Shown here: positions 21,789 to 32,435 of the stretch, piece by piece
Layout of the letters: every line of letters starts with the position of its first letter
Position numbering within the stretch: position 1 is the stretch's first letter
Origin: Zanthoxylum bungeanum
Taxonomy: Eukaryota > Streptophyta > Magnoliopsida > Sapindales > Rutaceae
Direction: 5' to 3'
Assembly: GCA_019454045.1 (NCBI GenBank)
Contig: SKCR01037672.1
Coordinates: 1-64,000 of the forward strand
Length of the DNA stretch: 64,000 nucleotides
Notes under the pieces: generated by a model
Database searches by the model: none
Told to the model about the DNA's origin: nothing
What the model saw: the letters and a program-made list of their open reading frames with translations, nothing else
Translations under genes and position numbers: made by a program

Positions 21789-22760
21789 ATGAGCGAGAAA
21801 GAGATTAAAGACACCTCTCAGGACCAAGACAGTCAAGGTAAAAAAGTGACATTTCATGAGGAAACAGTAACTGAGAACAGTGCAGTGCGCCTCCATATAG
21901 CCATCACCCATCCCGAAGACACCTTTTCCATACCCTCAACGTTTTCAAAAGAAGAAATTGGATGCTCAGTTTGTAAAATTTCTAAATATCTTCAAAAAGA
22001 TCCATATAAATATCCCATTCACAGATGCTTTGGAAAAAAATTCCAAATTATGTGAAGTTTATGAAGAAGATGATGTCTAAGAAGATGAAGCTGACTAATT
22101 TTGAAACAGTAGCACTCACAGAGGAGTGTAGTGCCATTATATAGAAGAAGCTTCCTCCAAAGTTGAAGGATCCTGGTAGCTTTACTATTCCATGCACTAT
22201 TGGGAATCGATATTTTGGTAAGGCGCTATGCGATTTGGGTGAAAGTATCAATCTCATGCCCTTATCCATCTACACGCAGTTGGCATAGGTGAGGCAAAGC
22301 CAACCACAGTCACATTGCAGCTAACAAATATATCTCTCACCTACCCGAGAGGAATAGTAGAGGATGTGTTGGTAAATGTGGATAAATTTTACTTTCCTGT
22401 TGATTTCCTTGTCCTCGATATGGAAGAGGATCATGACGTTCCAATCATCATGGGAAGACCTTTCTTGGAAACAGGCAGAGCGATCATTGATGTGCAGAAA
22501 GATGAACTGAAAATAAGAGTTCAATATGAAGAAGTCACCTTTAGTGTTTTTAGAGCAATGCCAAGCCCTCAATGTGATGAAGAATGTCACGGGGTAAATA
22601 TCGTAGAGAAGGGAGATGCAAACACACAGGGTGAACCAGTATTTCAGCAACCTATGAGCATAGTGTAGCCGTTCATAAAAGATGATTCTACACATCCAAT
22701 CATGAAACCGATCCCAAAACACCATAAAAAGAGGAAAAGAAGAGTCAATGCTCACTTAAA
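21789..22760 (+). pseudogene. G3 gag-pol linker and aspartic protease
   Basis: The linker (MSEKEIKDTSQDQDSQGKKV, 21789-22055) is followed by [20 protein letters not shown] (22216-22280), the retropepsin active-site region with DLG in place of D[ST]G. Then, after a shift near 22285, the chain runs IVEDVLVNVDKFYFPVDFLV and VPIIMGRPFLETGRAIIDVQ (22315-22668). It resembles the G1 protease closely. The frame then stops and no RT follows. Confidence 0.86.
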
Positions 22761-22962
22761 GATGATCTCGGGAAGCTCAAAAAGTGGTCAAATCAATTTT
22801 TCCACATATGCAGTCCAAAATTCCAACCATCAATAGACCTTAGAGGACCATCGCCAAGCTATCTTTTTCATGTCATAACAACCAGTGGATACCAAAAAAG
22901 AAAGCACATGATACTACCCGGTCCGCTACATTGAAGCCACCATGACTACTTGGGTGGTTGTG

Positions 22963-23007
22963 TCTGGCTGAAGACGTTAAACTTAGCGCTAACGGGGAGG
23001 CAACCCT
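22963..23007 (+). other. Conserved post-integrase block of G3
   Basis: The sequence 'gtgtctggctgaagacgtta' leads into 'aacttagcgctaacggggag' and 'gcaaccct'. It is shared with G1 (12216-12253) and G2 (29656-29703). In Athila-like elements it follows the end of pol. C1 is inserted immediately after it, duplicating ACCCT. Confidence 0.8.
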
Positions 23008-25052
23008 TGTTGGGTTTCTATAAAGTCCCAAGATCGATTTCAAGCAAGAAACATGTGTGAAATACAAAGAAGCATGTCAGAATCATACTTACATTGATCG
23101 GTTATGCGATGCGTTGACACAAAAAATCTTCAAAATTTTGGCTCCTTGAACTCTCGGCTTTCTCCAAATTTTGAGCTCAAAATATCGGCCATGGTAGTTC
23201 ACCAAGCTCCAAGCTTCGTGTTGTAATTCCATGCTCACAAGTTGGTTTCCCTATCACCTTAGGATGACCCATTCATGTGCTAGCATTGGAAAATTTGCCA
23301 CAAATCTTCCATTTTGTTCCTTATGGTTCTCGACAATGGCGAACCAAAAAAGAGAAAAATAGCCCCTTGGGCGTGAGTGGAGAGAGAGATGAAGAAGAAG
23401 TGTGTTAGTTGTTTTTGTGTAAATGTTTTCTAAAAACATATACCAAAATTGCTTACAAAATTTTGGTCAAAGCTTTTCCAAAAAGCTTAACAATTTGGAG
23501 GCAAAAAATGCATTAAATGCATTCAACAACCACCATCAAATATTCACATCAATCAATGATGACAAGCATCACTTCACTCAAAGTGATGTGACTTCCATAA
23601 CTTGATTGACTAGCGATTTGACGCTTGATGTGACTTATGGGCCGCACTCAAATTCGAAATGCGAGTGGGCCCGCAAACACTCCCGGGCTCGGGTTCGCTA
23701 ATTCTAAATTAACAAATTTTCCGTTGCGGCGTAATTAAATCTAATTTAATTAAATAATTGTGCCTAGCAAAATTACTATTCACGTCGCTAATGAATTAAT
23801 TCTAAATTAACTCGTTCGCCCGAATTAAAATCTAATTTTAATTCCGCGTCGAAATCCAATTTCGTATAATATATTGAATATATTATTTTATCGATTAATT
23901 CCAAATTAATCTACTCTCTCTTTTAATTAATATTTTATCCCAGATAAAATATCTCCGTAATTAATCCAGATTAATTTTCTCTCTCATATACTTAATCCCA
24001 GATTAATAAAGTGTGAGTCATACGTCATCGGTGAATCTTCGGGAAGCGACCAATGAGATCCCCAGATATGTTGGCAGTAAATCCGATCGTCGGACTATCC
24101 GAACACGTAAGTACATAGTACTACGTTTTTAGCGATTTACAAGACATGGTTGGCTTCTAGCAAAGCACCGTGCCTACCCAATTCTCCAGAAATATTCTTA
24201 CTTGAATATGTGATCTATATCAGGCGTAGTATACGTAGTATTGCGTATTTCGATCCAGCATCAGATGTCACGTGCAAGGCCTGGGGCTGGAAGTGTGTCT
24301 GCCCCGTACGAAGCACATAACAGATCTCTGGTAACTAGTCTCTATAATCGGATAAACATGACATAGTCATAATATCCCGATAGCTGCAGCATATAAGAGC
24401 ACCAGTTCCCTATCCTACGTGATCATCATCTCCATTATGACTGGAGTGATACTTCTGTCTCGACATCACACCCAATACACTACGATTCTCAATATACCCG
24501 GAAGAGGCGTACACAGAACCTGTTAAAGCCCTAGACGACCAAAACCAAAGTATATTGATTGTCGCAAGTATTAGCGGTGCAAGTCTCAGGTTAAGACCAA
24601 ATACACCTACCCTGATTCGGACTTCCATAGACACATAGTCATACTACCAATGGAATTCTGAGGGGTCTATCCAGAGCGAAGCTGTTTCCATACCATCGGT
24701 AAACACAACCTCCTATTACACTTGCATGAGTATCCTATACCCAAATATATGAGAACTATGCCGTTATGCTCCCACAACGCGCACAAGTGTAATACTAATC
24801 TATTCCACATTATCAATGTCCAATCTCGATAATACTACGACTAGGGATATTTAATGATTAAACCTTCGTGGATTGATACTGTCTCATATCATCTAAATCC
24901 GGAACTAATCATATGGACATTCTATCATTTATATATCTTGGTAATCTAATTACAAATGACAGAAGAGTAATTTCCTTTGTCACATAGTTAATTTGTACAA
25001 CAACACCATGATATGTACAAATAGTGATGCTATGGGTCATAATTGTCCAACA
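23008..25052 (-). mobile_element. C1 3' LTR
   Basis: The LTR is 2045 bp with TGTTGGG..CCAACA ends. It belongs to the same family as the solo LTRs 40299-42319 and 53043-54991 and the truncated 43939-44174. The four copies share the order 'cccgggctcgggttcgctaa', 'gtcatacgtcatcggtgaat' and 'gggtcataattgtccaaca'. The small open frames inside are not preserved among copies. Confidence 0.92.
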
Positions 25053-25064
25053 ATCTCCCACTTG
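25053..25064 (-). promoter_or_regulatory. C1 polypurine tract
   Basis: Read on the minus strand, 'ccaagtgggagat' directly precedes the TGTTGG start of the LTR, which is the classic copia arrangement. Confidence 0.85.
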
Positions 25065-26439
25065 GCCTATAGCCAATCACTCAAGTGTCCTACACCCAAA
25101 CTATGTACGGTTCGCTCAAACTTCTGCTGAGAAAATGCTTTCGTCAGCGGATTTGCATGATTATCATTTGATGCGATTTATTCGATCATAACATCGCCAC
25201 GATGTATGATCCGAACGACTCAGATGAATATCGAAGTATTTATTTGGATCGTTGATGAGACCATTAATTCTTTAGCCTGTGCTGTAGCCTAGCTCAGCTG
25301 CTAACAGAACTACTCCTAATCTGATTAGGATTATTATCGACCCAAATGGCTTCTATGTTGCCTCAGTTGCAGCAATATTTCGCTATCGTTGTTTATTCGG
25401 TAACAGTATCTTGCTTGGAAGATTTCCAGTTCACTGTTCCGTTATTCAAACTTTATAGTATCCTTTATTACGACTTATAGTCATTTTTATCGGTTAGGAA
25501 ACTTGCAGCAATGAACCCAGTGACTTCAAGTTCTCATTCTCCATAGCTTAAGAAAGCATCCTTAGTTCCTCTAAGACTAAATGATGTTCTTAACATCAAT
25601 CTGGTGACTATCATATGGATTGGCCTGATCGTGACTCCATATGCTCAAAACATATGAGACACCAGGTCGCGTACATATATTTCAATGTACGAGTTCTCGG
25701 AGAGTATTAACAACTTTAAATATATCCAGTAGATCTTTATTCCTAGAATAAAAGTTGTTTCTCCCAAGAATTCTACGGAGAATTTTTATGAAAGCCAAGC
25801 TTTCACCGATTGTATTATGGGAATATCATTTCCAAGAAATGACATGTCATCATTACTTAGGACAGTCATTGTCAGTGCGCTCCCACTAACCTCATTTTAT
25901 ACACAAGAATCATTTTCATTTTAAATTAAATCATACACCATTATGATTGCATCAAAACGACAATTCCAAGAACGATATGCTTGCTTCAATCCATAAATGG
26001 ATCGAATAACTTGCAAACCTTGTTTGCTTGTTTTGGTACAACAAAACCGTCAGGATGTAGTAAACATCCTCCAAAAGGTTTCCGTTAAGGAAAGCGGTTT
26101 TGGCATTCAGCTGCCATATTTCATAAATGAAACATGCAGCATTAGCAAGCATTATCCAAATGGATTTAACCATGGCAACTGTTAAAAGGTTCCGTCGTAA
26201 TCGACACAATGTTGTTAATGATACCTTTTCGCTACAAGCCTAGCTTAGTACGTTGGTATGTTGCCATCCATGTATGTCTTCCTTGAAGACTTATATAGTA
26301 CCAATAGGCACAATGCCTTCTGGTACAACAATCAGTGTCCAAACTTAGTTGGTGTACATGGAATCCATTTCGAACATTATGGAATTTTTCATAATATGGA
26401 GTCGATACCTTGTATCACTTCCTCATACATAGTCAGTTG
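25065..26439 (-). pseudogene. C1 reverse transcriptase and RNase H, decayed
   Basis: On the minus strand, the RT segment TVAMVKSIWIMLANAACFIY and then EIWQLNAKTAFLNGNLLEDV (26209-25952) carries the copia RVT_2 signature KTAFLNG. Further on there is a remnant of the GNDIPIIQSVKAWLS type (about 25860-25800). Near 25160-25130 comes NDNHANPLTKAF, typical of the RNase H end of copia polyproteins. Many stops and shifts are present. G2 is inserted at 26445 and separates this from the upstream RT and integrase. Confidence 0.82.
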
Positions 26440-26444
26440 GTATT

Positions 26445-28292
26445 TGATGAGTGATAAATGTATCACTATTTCTCACTCATTTAACTTGATATTTTGTATA
26501 GTTTCTTGACTTTTGTGATATTTTAATGTGTTTTGTGTTATTTTGCAGCTAAATAAAGATTCAGGACATTTTGGAGGTGATTTGGAGCAAAACTGTGAAA
26601 TTTGGTGATGAAATTGGCAAAAAGGGTATTTGTGGTTTTTGGCATCCCGACCCGGTATTTTGGTAATTTTGGACATCCCGACACCGAAATAAAGTTTCAA
26701 GATATTCTGGAGGTGATTTGGAGCAAAATTGTGAAATTTGGCGAAAAGGGTATTTTGGTAATTTTGGGCATCCCGACACCGAGGGTATTTTAGTAATTTA
26801 ACCACCATGCCACGTGTCAAAGATTCAACGAGCCGTCATTTTTAGCACACCATGCCACGTGTCGAAAATTCAGCGATTCAAAAAAAAATAATAATAAAAA
26901 AATAAAAATCAGAAAAAAATAATAAAAAATCAAAAATCAAAAAATAATAATAAAAATTAGATTTTTTTGCCTATAAATAGATTTCGAATTTTTAGTTTCA
27001 AATGTACCAAATCCTCTGTAAATCCTTATAAATAAATTGAGAGTTCTTCATATTTCTTCTTTTATTCAGTTTTATTTCGCTTTGTAGTAGTAATTCTAAC
27101 CATCCATGAGGGGGGTAACGTCTCTATGCTGAGGTAATAAGGTAATTCTTTTACTTTTGCTATTTAGATTAATCTCCCTTAAAATATGATATATAAACTA
27201 TTTAAAATCTGAATTAATAAAAAGATACCGCCATTCTAGGTCGGTTGGTTATTCAATTTAAACTGGTTAAACCTGACTTAATGAGGATACCGCCATTCTA
27301 GGTCGGTTGGTGGTTTAAATTTTATTCTGTTCCGCCTTATGGCTGGTATATTTGAATTTGACTTAATCAGGATACCGCCATTCTGGACGGTTGGTTTAAA
27401 ATATCACAAGTTAATATATTATTATTTATGGGAGATATCTAAATAGTATATAGTAGAAGTTATTTCATTTTACCTTAGCATTTCATTTATTTATTTTAAT
27501 TACTTTCTGCAATTTCATTTTCTGTCTTTTAAGTTTATATCAGTTTTAATTATGTATAGTAACTAAATAAATATCTAGGGTTGTGATAAAATCTAATATA
27601 ACCGGTTTTAAAAGGGTTAGATTATAGTTTGGGTAATTAAAGAGTTATTTGTTGAGTCATAATCTTAATGCTTTATTAATTGGCCATTAATAAAATTGAT
27701 TAGGTAAACTTAAAATGAACTAGACATAGGGATTTTAAGTTTAAGACCTTAGTCTAACAACCCACGATCTTCCTTAAGGATAGATAAACCTTTAATAGAT
27801 TTCCTTACAGGATAAACATATATATACCGTGGGCGGGGGTAGTCATAATTGGAACTTAACCTTAATGAATCTAGGTAATTTAATTGACATAGACATATGG
27901 TTCAATTGGATTATACTAGGTATTTGTAAATGATCATTCGAAAGAGGCTTTTACATAATTTAGTGTTCCAGATTAATAATTCAATAATTTATCCAACTAT
28001 GATTTAACTACTTTCTTTTAATTGATATTAGAAAGATTAACAACCCTAGATCTTTGAGTCTTTTTATTTTCCTTAGTATTTTCTTTTGTCTTTTTATATT
28101 TATTTATTTAGTAACTCTACAAATCAAATCATTTCAAGCAATCAATTCACTTCTCCTTAATTAGATATTTGTAAATAAATAGTATCAACAATTAATAACA
28201 ACAGTAGGAATTAAGTCCTCGTGGGATCGATATTTTTATACTACTTGAACGATACGTGCGCTTGCGTTATACGTGTGTGTTTACGCCGGTCA
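26445..28292 (+). mobile_element. G2 5' LTR
   Basis: The LTR is 1848 bp. It has a TATA box (gcctataaatag, about 26971-26982), three to four 'gataccgcc..ggttgg' modules (27220-27395) and a terminal 'cctcgtgggatcgatattt' block. An internal tandem of about 95 bp (ggtgatttggagcaaaa.tg and ttttgg..atcccgaca) lies in U3 at 26570-26790. Confidence 0.96.
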
Positions 28293-28298
28293 AGTTTT

Positions 28299-28316
28299 TG
28301 GCGCCGTTGCCGGGGA
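28299..28316 (+). promoter_or_regulatory. G2 primer binding site, tRNA-Asp type
   Basis: TGGCGCCGTTGCCGGGGA, six bases after the LTR, is a full 18-base complement of the plant tRNA-Asp(GTC) 3' end including CCA, as I recall that sequence. This is the primer class of Athila-like elements. Confidence 0.88.
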
Positions 28317-28429
28317 CTTATTTTTCTTGAGTTATTAATTTTGAAGCTATCTAATTTACTTGTATCTAATTTTCTTTACTTTTATCTGTAATTTTTATTT
28401 CTTCCTTTTGTTTTCAGGTGATTGAAAAA

Positions 28430-28939
28430 ATGGAACATTTTGAAAAATTACAAGCTTTACTAGAAGAAGATACACCCAAAATCCAGGAGCAACAGTCTAG
28501 TTTTCTGAGGCCTGTTGTCCAACACAACAATTATCACTGGAATTCAGAATCAAGCAATTCTACATTTGCTCATCAGAATGAAATGGGGAGATGTGTAATA
28601 TGTGATGGTAACCACCCGAGCGATCAATGTATTTACTTTCAGAGTGGCAGAATTTTTGGAATCAACTAAGGTACGAAGAATCATCATTTTCCATCTTATC
28701 CACCATCTTCCTCGATTCTTATCATGAGAACCAGATCCATCAGAGGAAGATCAATTAATCACATGTTCAAAGAACAAGCAGTTCGATTTGATGCACAAAT
28801 TCAGAGTAACGCAGGATCCATACAGAGAATGACAGATCAGATCAGACAATTAATAGAAAACCAGAGCTACATACCTCAAGAACCATTTCAGAGACAAGAT
28901 GAAGCCTCAGAGTACCAAACATTCACGATGACACTTTAG
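28430..28939 (+). pseudogene. gag: G2 shortened gag with a zinc knuckle
   Basis: The Met at 28430 begins MEHFEKLQALLEEDTPKIQE and reaches CVICDGNHPSDQC (CX2CX4HX4C, about residues 60-72) before a stop at 28669. A second frame (28724-28939) continues with FKEQAVRFDAQIQSNAGSIQ and MTDQIRQLIENQSY, the segment that normally follows the knuckle in Athila-like gag. The capsid core is missing. A polypyrimidine tract ending ttttgttttcag stands just upstream of the Met and could be a splice acceptor. Confidence 0.75.
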
Positions 28940-29280
28940 CAAAAGAGGAGGCTGAGGAGAATCAAGAACCAGAGGTATCAGTTCAGGAACCCGAACCGAC
29001 AAAGTCTCGATTTGATTTCTATTTTTCAGATTCTGACGAGGATGAAACTGAGCTGTTTGTGCCAACTGCATCAAAAATTGAGGATGAAATTTGTATTCTC
29101 AAAATGAAGATCTTGGAGATTCCATTGCACAAATTTTTGATGAAGATCTACCTGAGCCAATCATTTCAACCAGATCAGAGGATGAAGACCTAAAAACTAA
29201 CATTTCCTCAGGTTGTGAAAATTTTGAAACATGTATTTCACAGATGACAGATGAAGAGCTGAATGCAGAAATTTTCTAAA
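28940..29280 (+). pseudogene. Acidic linker region of G2
   Basis: The sequence is rich in Glu and Asp (EPEPTKSRFDFYFSDSDEDE and then DLGDSIAQIFDEDLPEPIIS, EELNAEIF) in two alternating frames. It resembles the low-complexity acidic part between gag and protease. No catalytic motif is visible. Confidence 0.45.
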
Positions 29281-29287
29281 CTCATCT

Positions 29288-29641
29288 GTGAAGAAAGGTG
29301 AGCAAGAAACAGAGCAAATTGAGGAGCAAATGTCTGACTTTATTAAAGATCCAGAGCATTCAGGAAAAACATCGCTGTTTTGGGGAGTACAATATACAGA
29401 TATCAACCAGAAGCTTGACAGAATGGAACTTCCATTCCAAGTCAAGCACCATACAAGACCTCCTGATTTTCTTTCTTTCTTTTCAGGAACCACTGGAGCA
29501 ACAAAGATTAAAAAGGTGGCACAAGCACTGAATGAGACAAAACTCTTTTTGCCACTTTACCGTTGGAAGAGACCCTTCAAAAGCAACGCTCTCGGGATTG
29601 TCTTTGATCGGACATCCAAAACGACGCTGAAACCTCCTTAA
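29288..29641 (+). CDS. G2 117-codon ORF, uncharacterised
   Basis: The frame opens with an acidic segment (EQETEQIEEQMSDFIKDPEH) and continues with DINQKLDRMELPFQVKHHTR and LFLPLYRWKRPFKSNALGIV. It stops just before the conserved post-integrase block. I do not recognise a domain. It occupies the place of pol and may be a chimera of linker and a short C-terminal pol remnant. The initiating codon is uncertain. Confidence 0.4.
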   Translation: MKKGEQETEQIEEQMSDFIKDPEHSGKTSLFWGVQYTDINQKLDRMELPFQVKHHTRPPDFLSFFSGTTGATKIKKVAQALNETKLFLPLYRWKRPFKSNALGIVFDRTSKTTLKPP

Positions 29642-29655
29642 CAGATAGATTTTAG

Positions 29656-29705
29656 TCACGTCTGGCTGAAGACGAAAAATTTAGCGCTAGCAGGGAGGCA
29701 ACCCA
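29656..29705 (+). other. Conserved post-integrase block of G2
   Basis: The sequence 'cacgtctggctgaagacg' is followed by 'ttagcgctagcagggaggca' and 'acccatgcaatttg'. It matches the equivalent blocks in G1 and G3. An acceptor-like 'gttattttgtag' follows at 29762-29773, as in G1, where it precedes the second ORF. Confidence 0.78.
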
Positions 29706-29773
29706 TGCAATTTGTTGTAATTTATTTTCATATTTTGTGTGAACTTTTTAAATTTTGTGTGTTATTTTGTAGG

Positions 29774-30155
29774 GAAAAGCACAAATGGAGCATTTTAAGA
29801 CAGAAGGAATGGTGTTTGACAATCACAAAAAGGAGAGCTAATTCATTTGTGATGGCTGAGTAAAGAATGATTTCTTGAGACGCATCCTAATGAATTTATA
29901 CTAAGCAAGTGGCGTATTGCGTACACAATTCTGTTGCCTTAATTATTGCTTTGATTTGCTTTTCTATTGAAATTATCTTTATTTTCATAGACAGGATCCA
30001 GACTTTTTGACCTTTCACTATTCTTTTGTGTTTTAGCTAACAAGCTTCCTTTGGAAGATACTAGTGCTATTATTACTCACCTTTTCAGGTACTATAAATT
30101 CAGCCGTCATTGCACTTTTGAAGGCATCCATAGTTGAGAAAGAAATACATAAAAA
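29774..30155 (+). pseudogene. Remnant of the second ORF, leading into LOG
   Basis: The piece 'ttgagacgcatcctaatgaa' to 'cgtacacaattc' (29874-29932) lines up with the G1 second ORF at 12704-12770. The rest has no open frame. It shows that LOG lies downstream of the native extra ORF rather than replacing pol. No poly-A or target duplication marks the LOG edges. Confidence 0.5.
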
Positions 30156-30782
30156 ATGGAAGCCACTTCAAGAAGACGAGTTGAGAACATCTGTGTATTT
30201 TGCGGTAGTACTATTGGTACTAAACCACAATACATAGAAGCAGCACAGGAATTGGGTCGAGTCTTAGCAGCAAGGAATATGCACTTAATATATGGCGGAG
30301 GCAATCTTGGACTAATGGGGATCGTTTCAAAAGCCGTACAAGAAGGAGGCAGTCATGTTTTGGGAATCATCCAAAAACCTTGGCAGAGGCGAATCTTATT
30401 GGATCATCAAACGGAGAGGAACTGATCGTGCCAGGTATGTCTGAACGACTGGTTGAAATGATTAACCGTTCTGATGCTTTTATTGCTTTGCCAGGTGGCT
30501 TGGGCACATTGGAGGAAATTTTTATAGTACTATCTTGGGCGAACCTGAACATACACCAGAAACCGCTTGGATTGCTTAACGTTGATGGATTTTATGATTT
30601 TCTTTGTGTTTTCTTGATGATGCTCGGAGAAATGGGTTCGTGTCAAAACCTATGAAAGAACTCCTCTTACTGCCAGACTGCACCGATCTAATGACCAACT
30701 CGTAGCCTTTGAACCACAAGTTGACCCTATCATTTCAAAGATAAATGGTCCGATGATGATCGTGGTAAGAAGAGTCGAATAA
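30156..30782 (+). pseudogene. LOG-type cytokinin riboside 5'-monophosphate phosphoribohydrolase, captured and intronless
   Basis: LOG enzymes release active cytokinin bases from their riboside monophosphates in the cytosol. The frame starts at ATG 30156 (MEATSRRRVENICVFCGSTI). It contains YGGGNLGLMGIVSKAV (about residues 48-63), SDAFIALPGGLGTLEEIF with the family's PGGxGTxxE motif (about 108-125), ANLNIHQKPLGLLNVDGFYD, and a C-terminus DQLVAFEPQVDPIISKIN. The stop is at 30780-30782. With three breaks bridged this gives about 209 residues, the usual family length. The breaks, near 30371, 30616 and 30668, each look like loss of one base in a short C, G or T run, so they may be assembly errors. 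The usual MHxRKxxM motif reads MSERLVEM: Arg kept, Lys changed. It resembles a divergent LOG-like branch. Plant LOG genes have several introns; none is seen here, so this is a processed copy. Confidence 0.93.
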
Positions 30783-31020
30783 TCTGGATCTTAACCTTTA
30801 ATTTCCTGTAGAATTTCAGCCAACCAGGTACGATTTTCTAAACTCTTCTTCTACTTTTTAAGACATTGGGGACAATGTCTCATTTAGGTTTGGGGGTGAG
30901 GAATAGTTAATAGTACTTGTTTGTATTATGTTTTTAGTTTTAGTCCAAAATTTTTCGCGAAAAAAATACAAAAAAATTAAAAAATTAATAAAAACAAAGG
31001 GCATATTTAAAGCTAGGTAA
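30783..31020 (+). other. G2 sequence after LOG with an internal polypurine-like tract
   Basis: The sequence 'acattggggacaatgtctca' followed by 'tttaggtttgggggtg' (30863-30898) is an internal copy of the motif that also occurs in G3 ('acattgaggacaatgc..aagtttgggggtg', 44391-44421), more than 1 kb before each real 3' LTR. The remainder is AT-rich and noncoding. Confidence 0.6.
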
Positions 31021-31263
31021 TGGTTTGGTGTCTTCCTTCACTCACTACCTTTTTATAAGGAAAAGCTGTGGAGGCACCTAGATAATCATTCACTTGTAGC
31101 GTGTTGTGACAGACTAGTTTGGTAGGACTCGTTGTTTATTCCTGACAACAAGCGATAAGAGCCTAGGGGCTAGGGTACTTAAGTGAGCCTCGCTCCACCT
31201 TCCCTCTGGGGAATCTACAACGGGAAGTCCATTCGACAGTTAGTCACACACCATAAACTGAGC
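31021..31263 (-). repeat. Segment shared with the Ogre-like leader
   Basis: The region from 'ggtttggtgtcttccttca' through 'ctcgttgtttattcctgaca' to 'gggaagtccattcgacagt' is the reverse complement of 635-890 and 7490-7740, with about 85-90% similarity by eye. Two unrelated gypsy families thus share 240 bp of noncoding sequence. Confidence 0.85.
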
Positions 31264-31633
31264 CTTTTGAAAAAAAAAAAAAAAAATTGTAAATTATAAT
31301 ATATGACCAGTAAAAATGTTTTGTTGTTATGTTGACTAAAAAGATGAAATTGGTAAGAAATAGCTGTGTAAGGAATTTCCACTCCTGAGACGTATTTCAA
31401 ACCTAATTCAAAACAAGTTAATTTTGTTTATTCACTTTTGAATTATTTAATCTGTAAATTCTCCATTAAACTGACTAAAATGGATCTTCATATACTTAGT
31501 TGGCAGATATTATCAACATACATGATAACATACAGACATAAGCTAAAATTGAAAAGTTGTAAATCCAGTACTCTAGTTCATTTGGAGGAAACATCTAAGA
31601 AAATAGTGATGGAATAAAAAAAAAAAAAAATAC

Positions 31634-31870
31634 ATCTGAGATCCGAGTTATTAAGTCTGTAAGGGTATTTTAAAACCTAGTGCCCTAAAACCAACTGGTT
31701 TGGGAGTCATTGGCCCAAAACTCGTTACATGGATCAAAAAATGATGAAAATTTTATATATATGTATATATATCTGAAGTCTGAGTAATTAAGTCCTTAGG
31801 GGTGTCTTAACACCTGATGCCCTAAAGCCAACTGGTTTGGGAGTCACCGACCTAAATCGCTACATAGATG
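31634..31870 (+). repeat. Direct duplication of about 125 bp
   Basis: Two copies of 'atctgag.tc.gagt.attaagtc' to 'ccaactggtttgggagtca' lie head to tail (about 31632-31730 and 31770-31870). The similarity is about 80% by eye. They are noncoding and lie in the G2 3' untranslated region. Confidence 0.7.
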
Positions 31871-32261
31871 GAAGATTGTATATAAATAAAAAATAGAAAA
31901 ATGAAAAATCAAAGAAAAAATCAGAAAAATCAGAAAAATTATTCCATTACTACAAAAGATGTGAAATCTGATAAAACTTTAGGACAAAAATATTACTCTC
32001 TTATCAACTGCACTTATGACCGTTGTGGGCAAAAATGAGTTGTTTAATATTTTGTTGGCTGTGTATATGAAGAATGGTAAAATAATCGGAGAATTTACTT
32101 ATTTAGTAATTTAGAATGAAACAAAACAACTACTAAACTTGGAGTAGAAGTTTCATCTAATGAGTCACTGACTTCTTTATTCTCTTTTCTCTTGTCTTTT
32201 TGCTTTTGTATGCATTAGTTTCACTTCCTTTTTACTTTTATAAAATGTTTGTGGGTATCAT

Positions 32262-32370
32262 TGCTGTAAACCTTCACGAGACTATAACTCGTCCACTAGG
32301 GACACCTAGGGTTTAAAGGCTTGTTGCATATGCTAAATGCAATCGTGATCCCTACGAAAGTGGCTTAGTT
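32262..32370 (+). other. Conserved noncoding block upstream of the polypurine tract
   Basis: The sequence 'cacgagactataactcgtcc' leads through 'actaggg.cacct' and 'gggtttaaaggcttgttgca' to 'gaaagtggcttagtta'. It is nearly identical in G3 (45457-45555), although the surrounding sequences of the two elements differ. The position is about 70-170 bases before the 3' LTR in both. Confidence 0.75.
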
Positions 32371-32435
32371 AAATTTTATTATGTTATTTTATTTTGTATT
32401 GCTCGAGGACTAGCAAAATGTTAGGTTTGGGGGTG

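Noticed and set aside
26473..26820. Repetitive minus-strand frame present in both G2 LTRs (also 32468-32812)
   Set aside because: It arises from the U3 tandem repeat. It differs by frameshift between the two LTRs and has no family resemblance.
28299..28316. Possible tRNA gene fragment
   Set aside because: Only 18 bases match a tRNA 3' end, on the complementary strand, at the exact place of a primer binding site.
30380..30655. A second, separate LOG-like gene
   Set aside because: It is the continuation of the LOG frame that starts at 30156, displaced by one base; there is only one copy.
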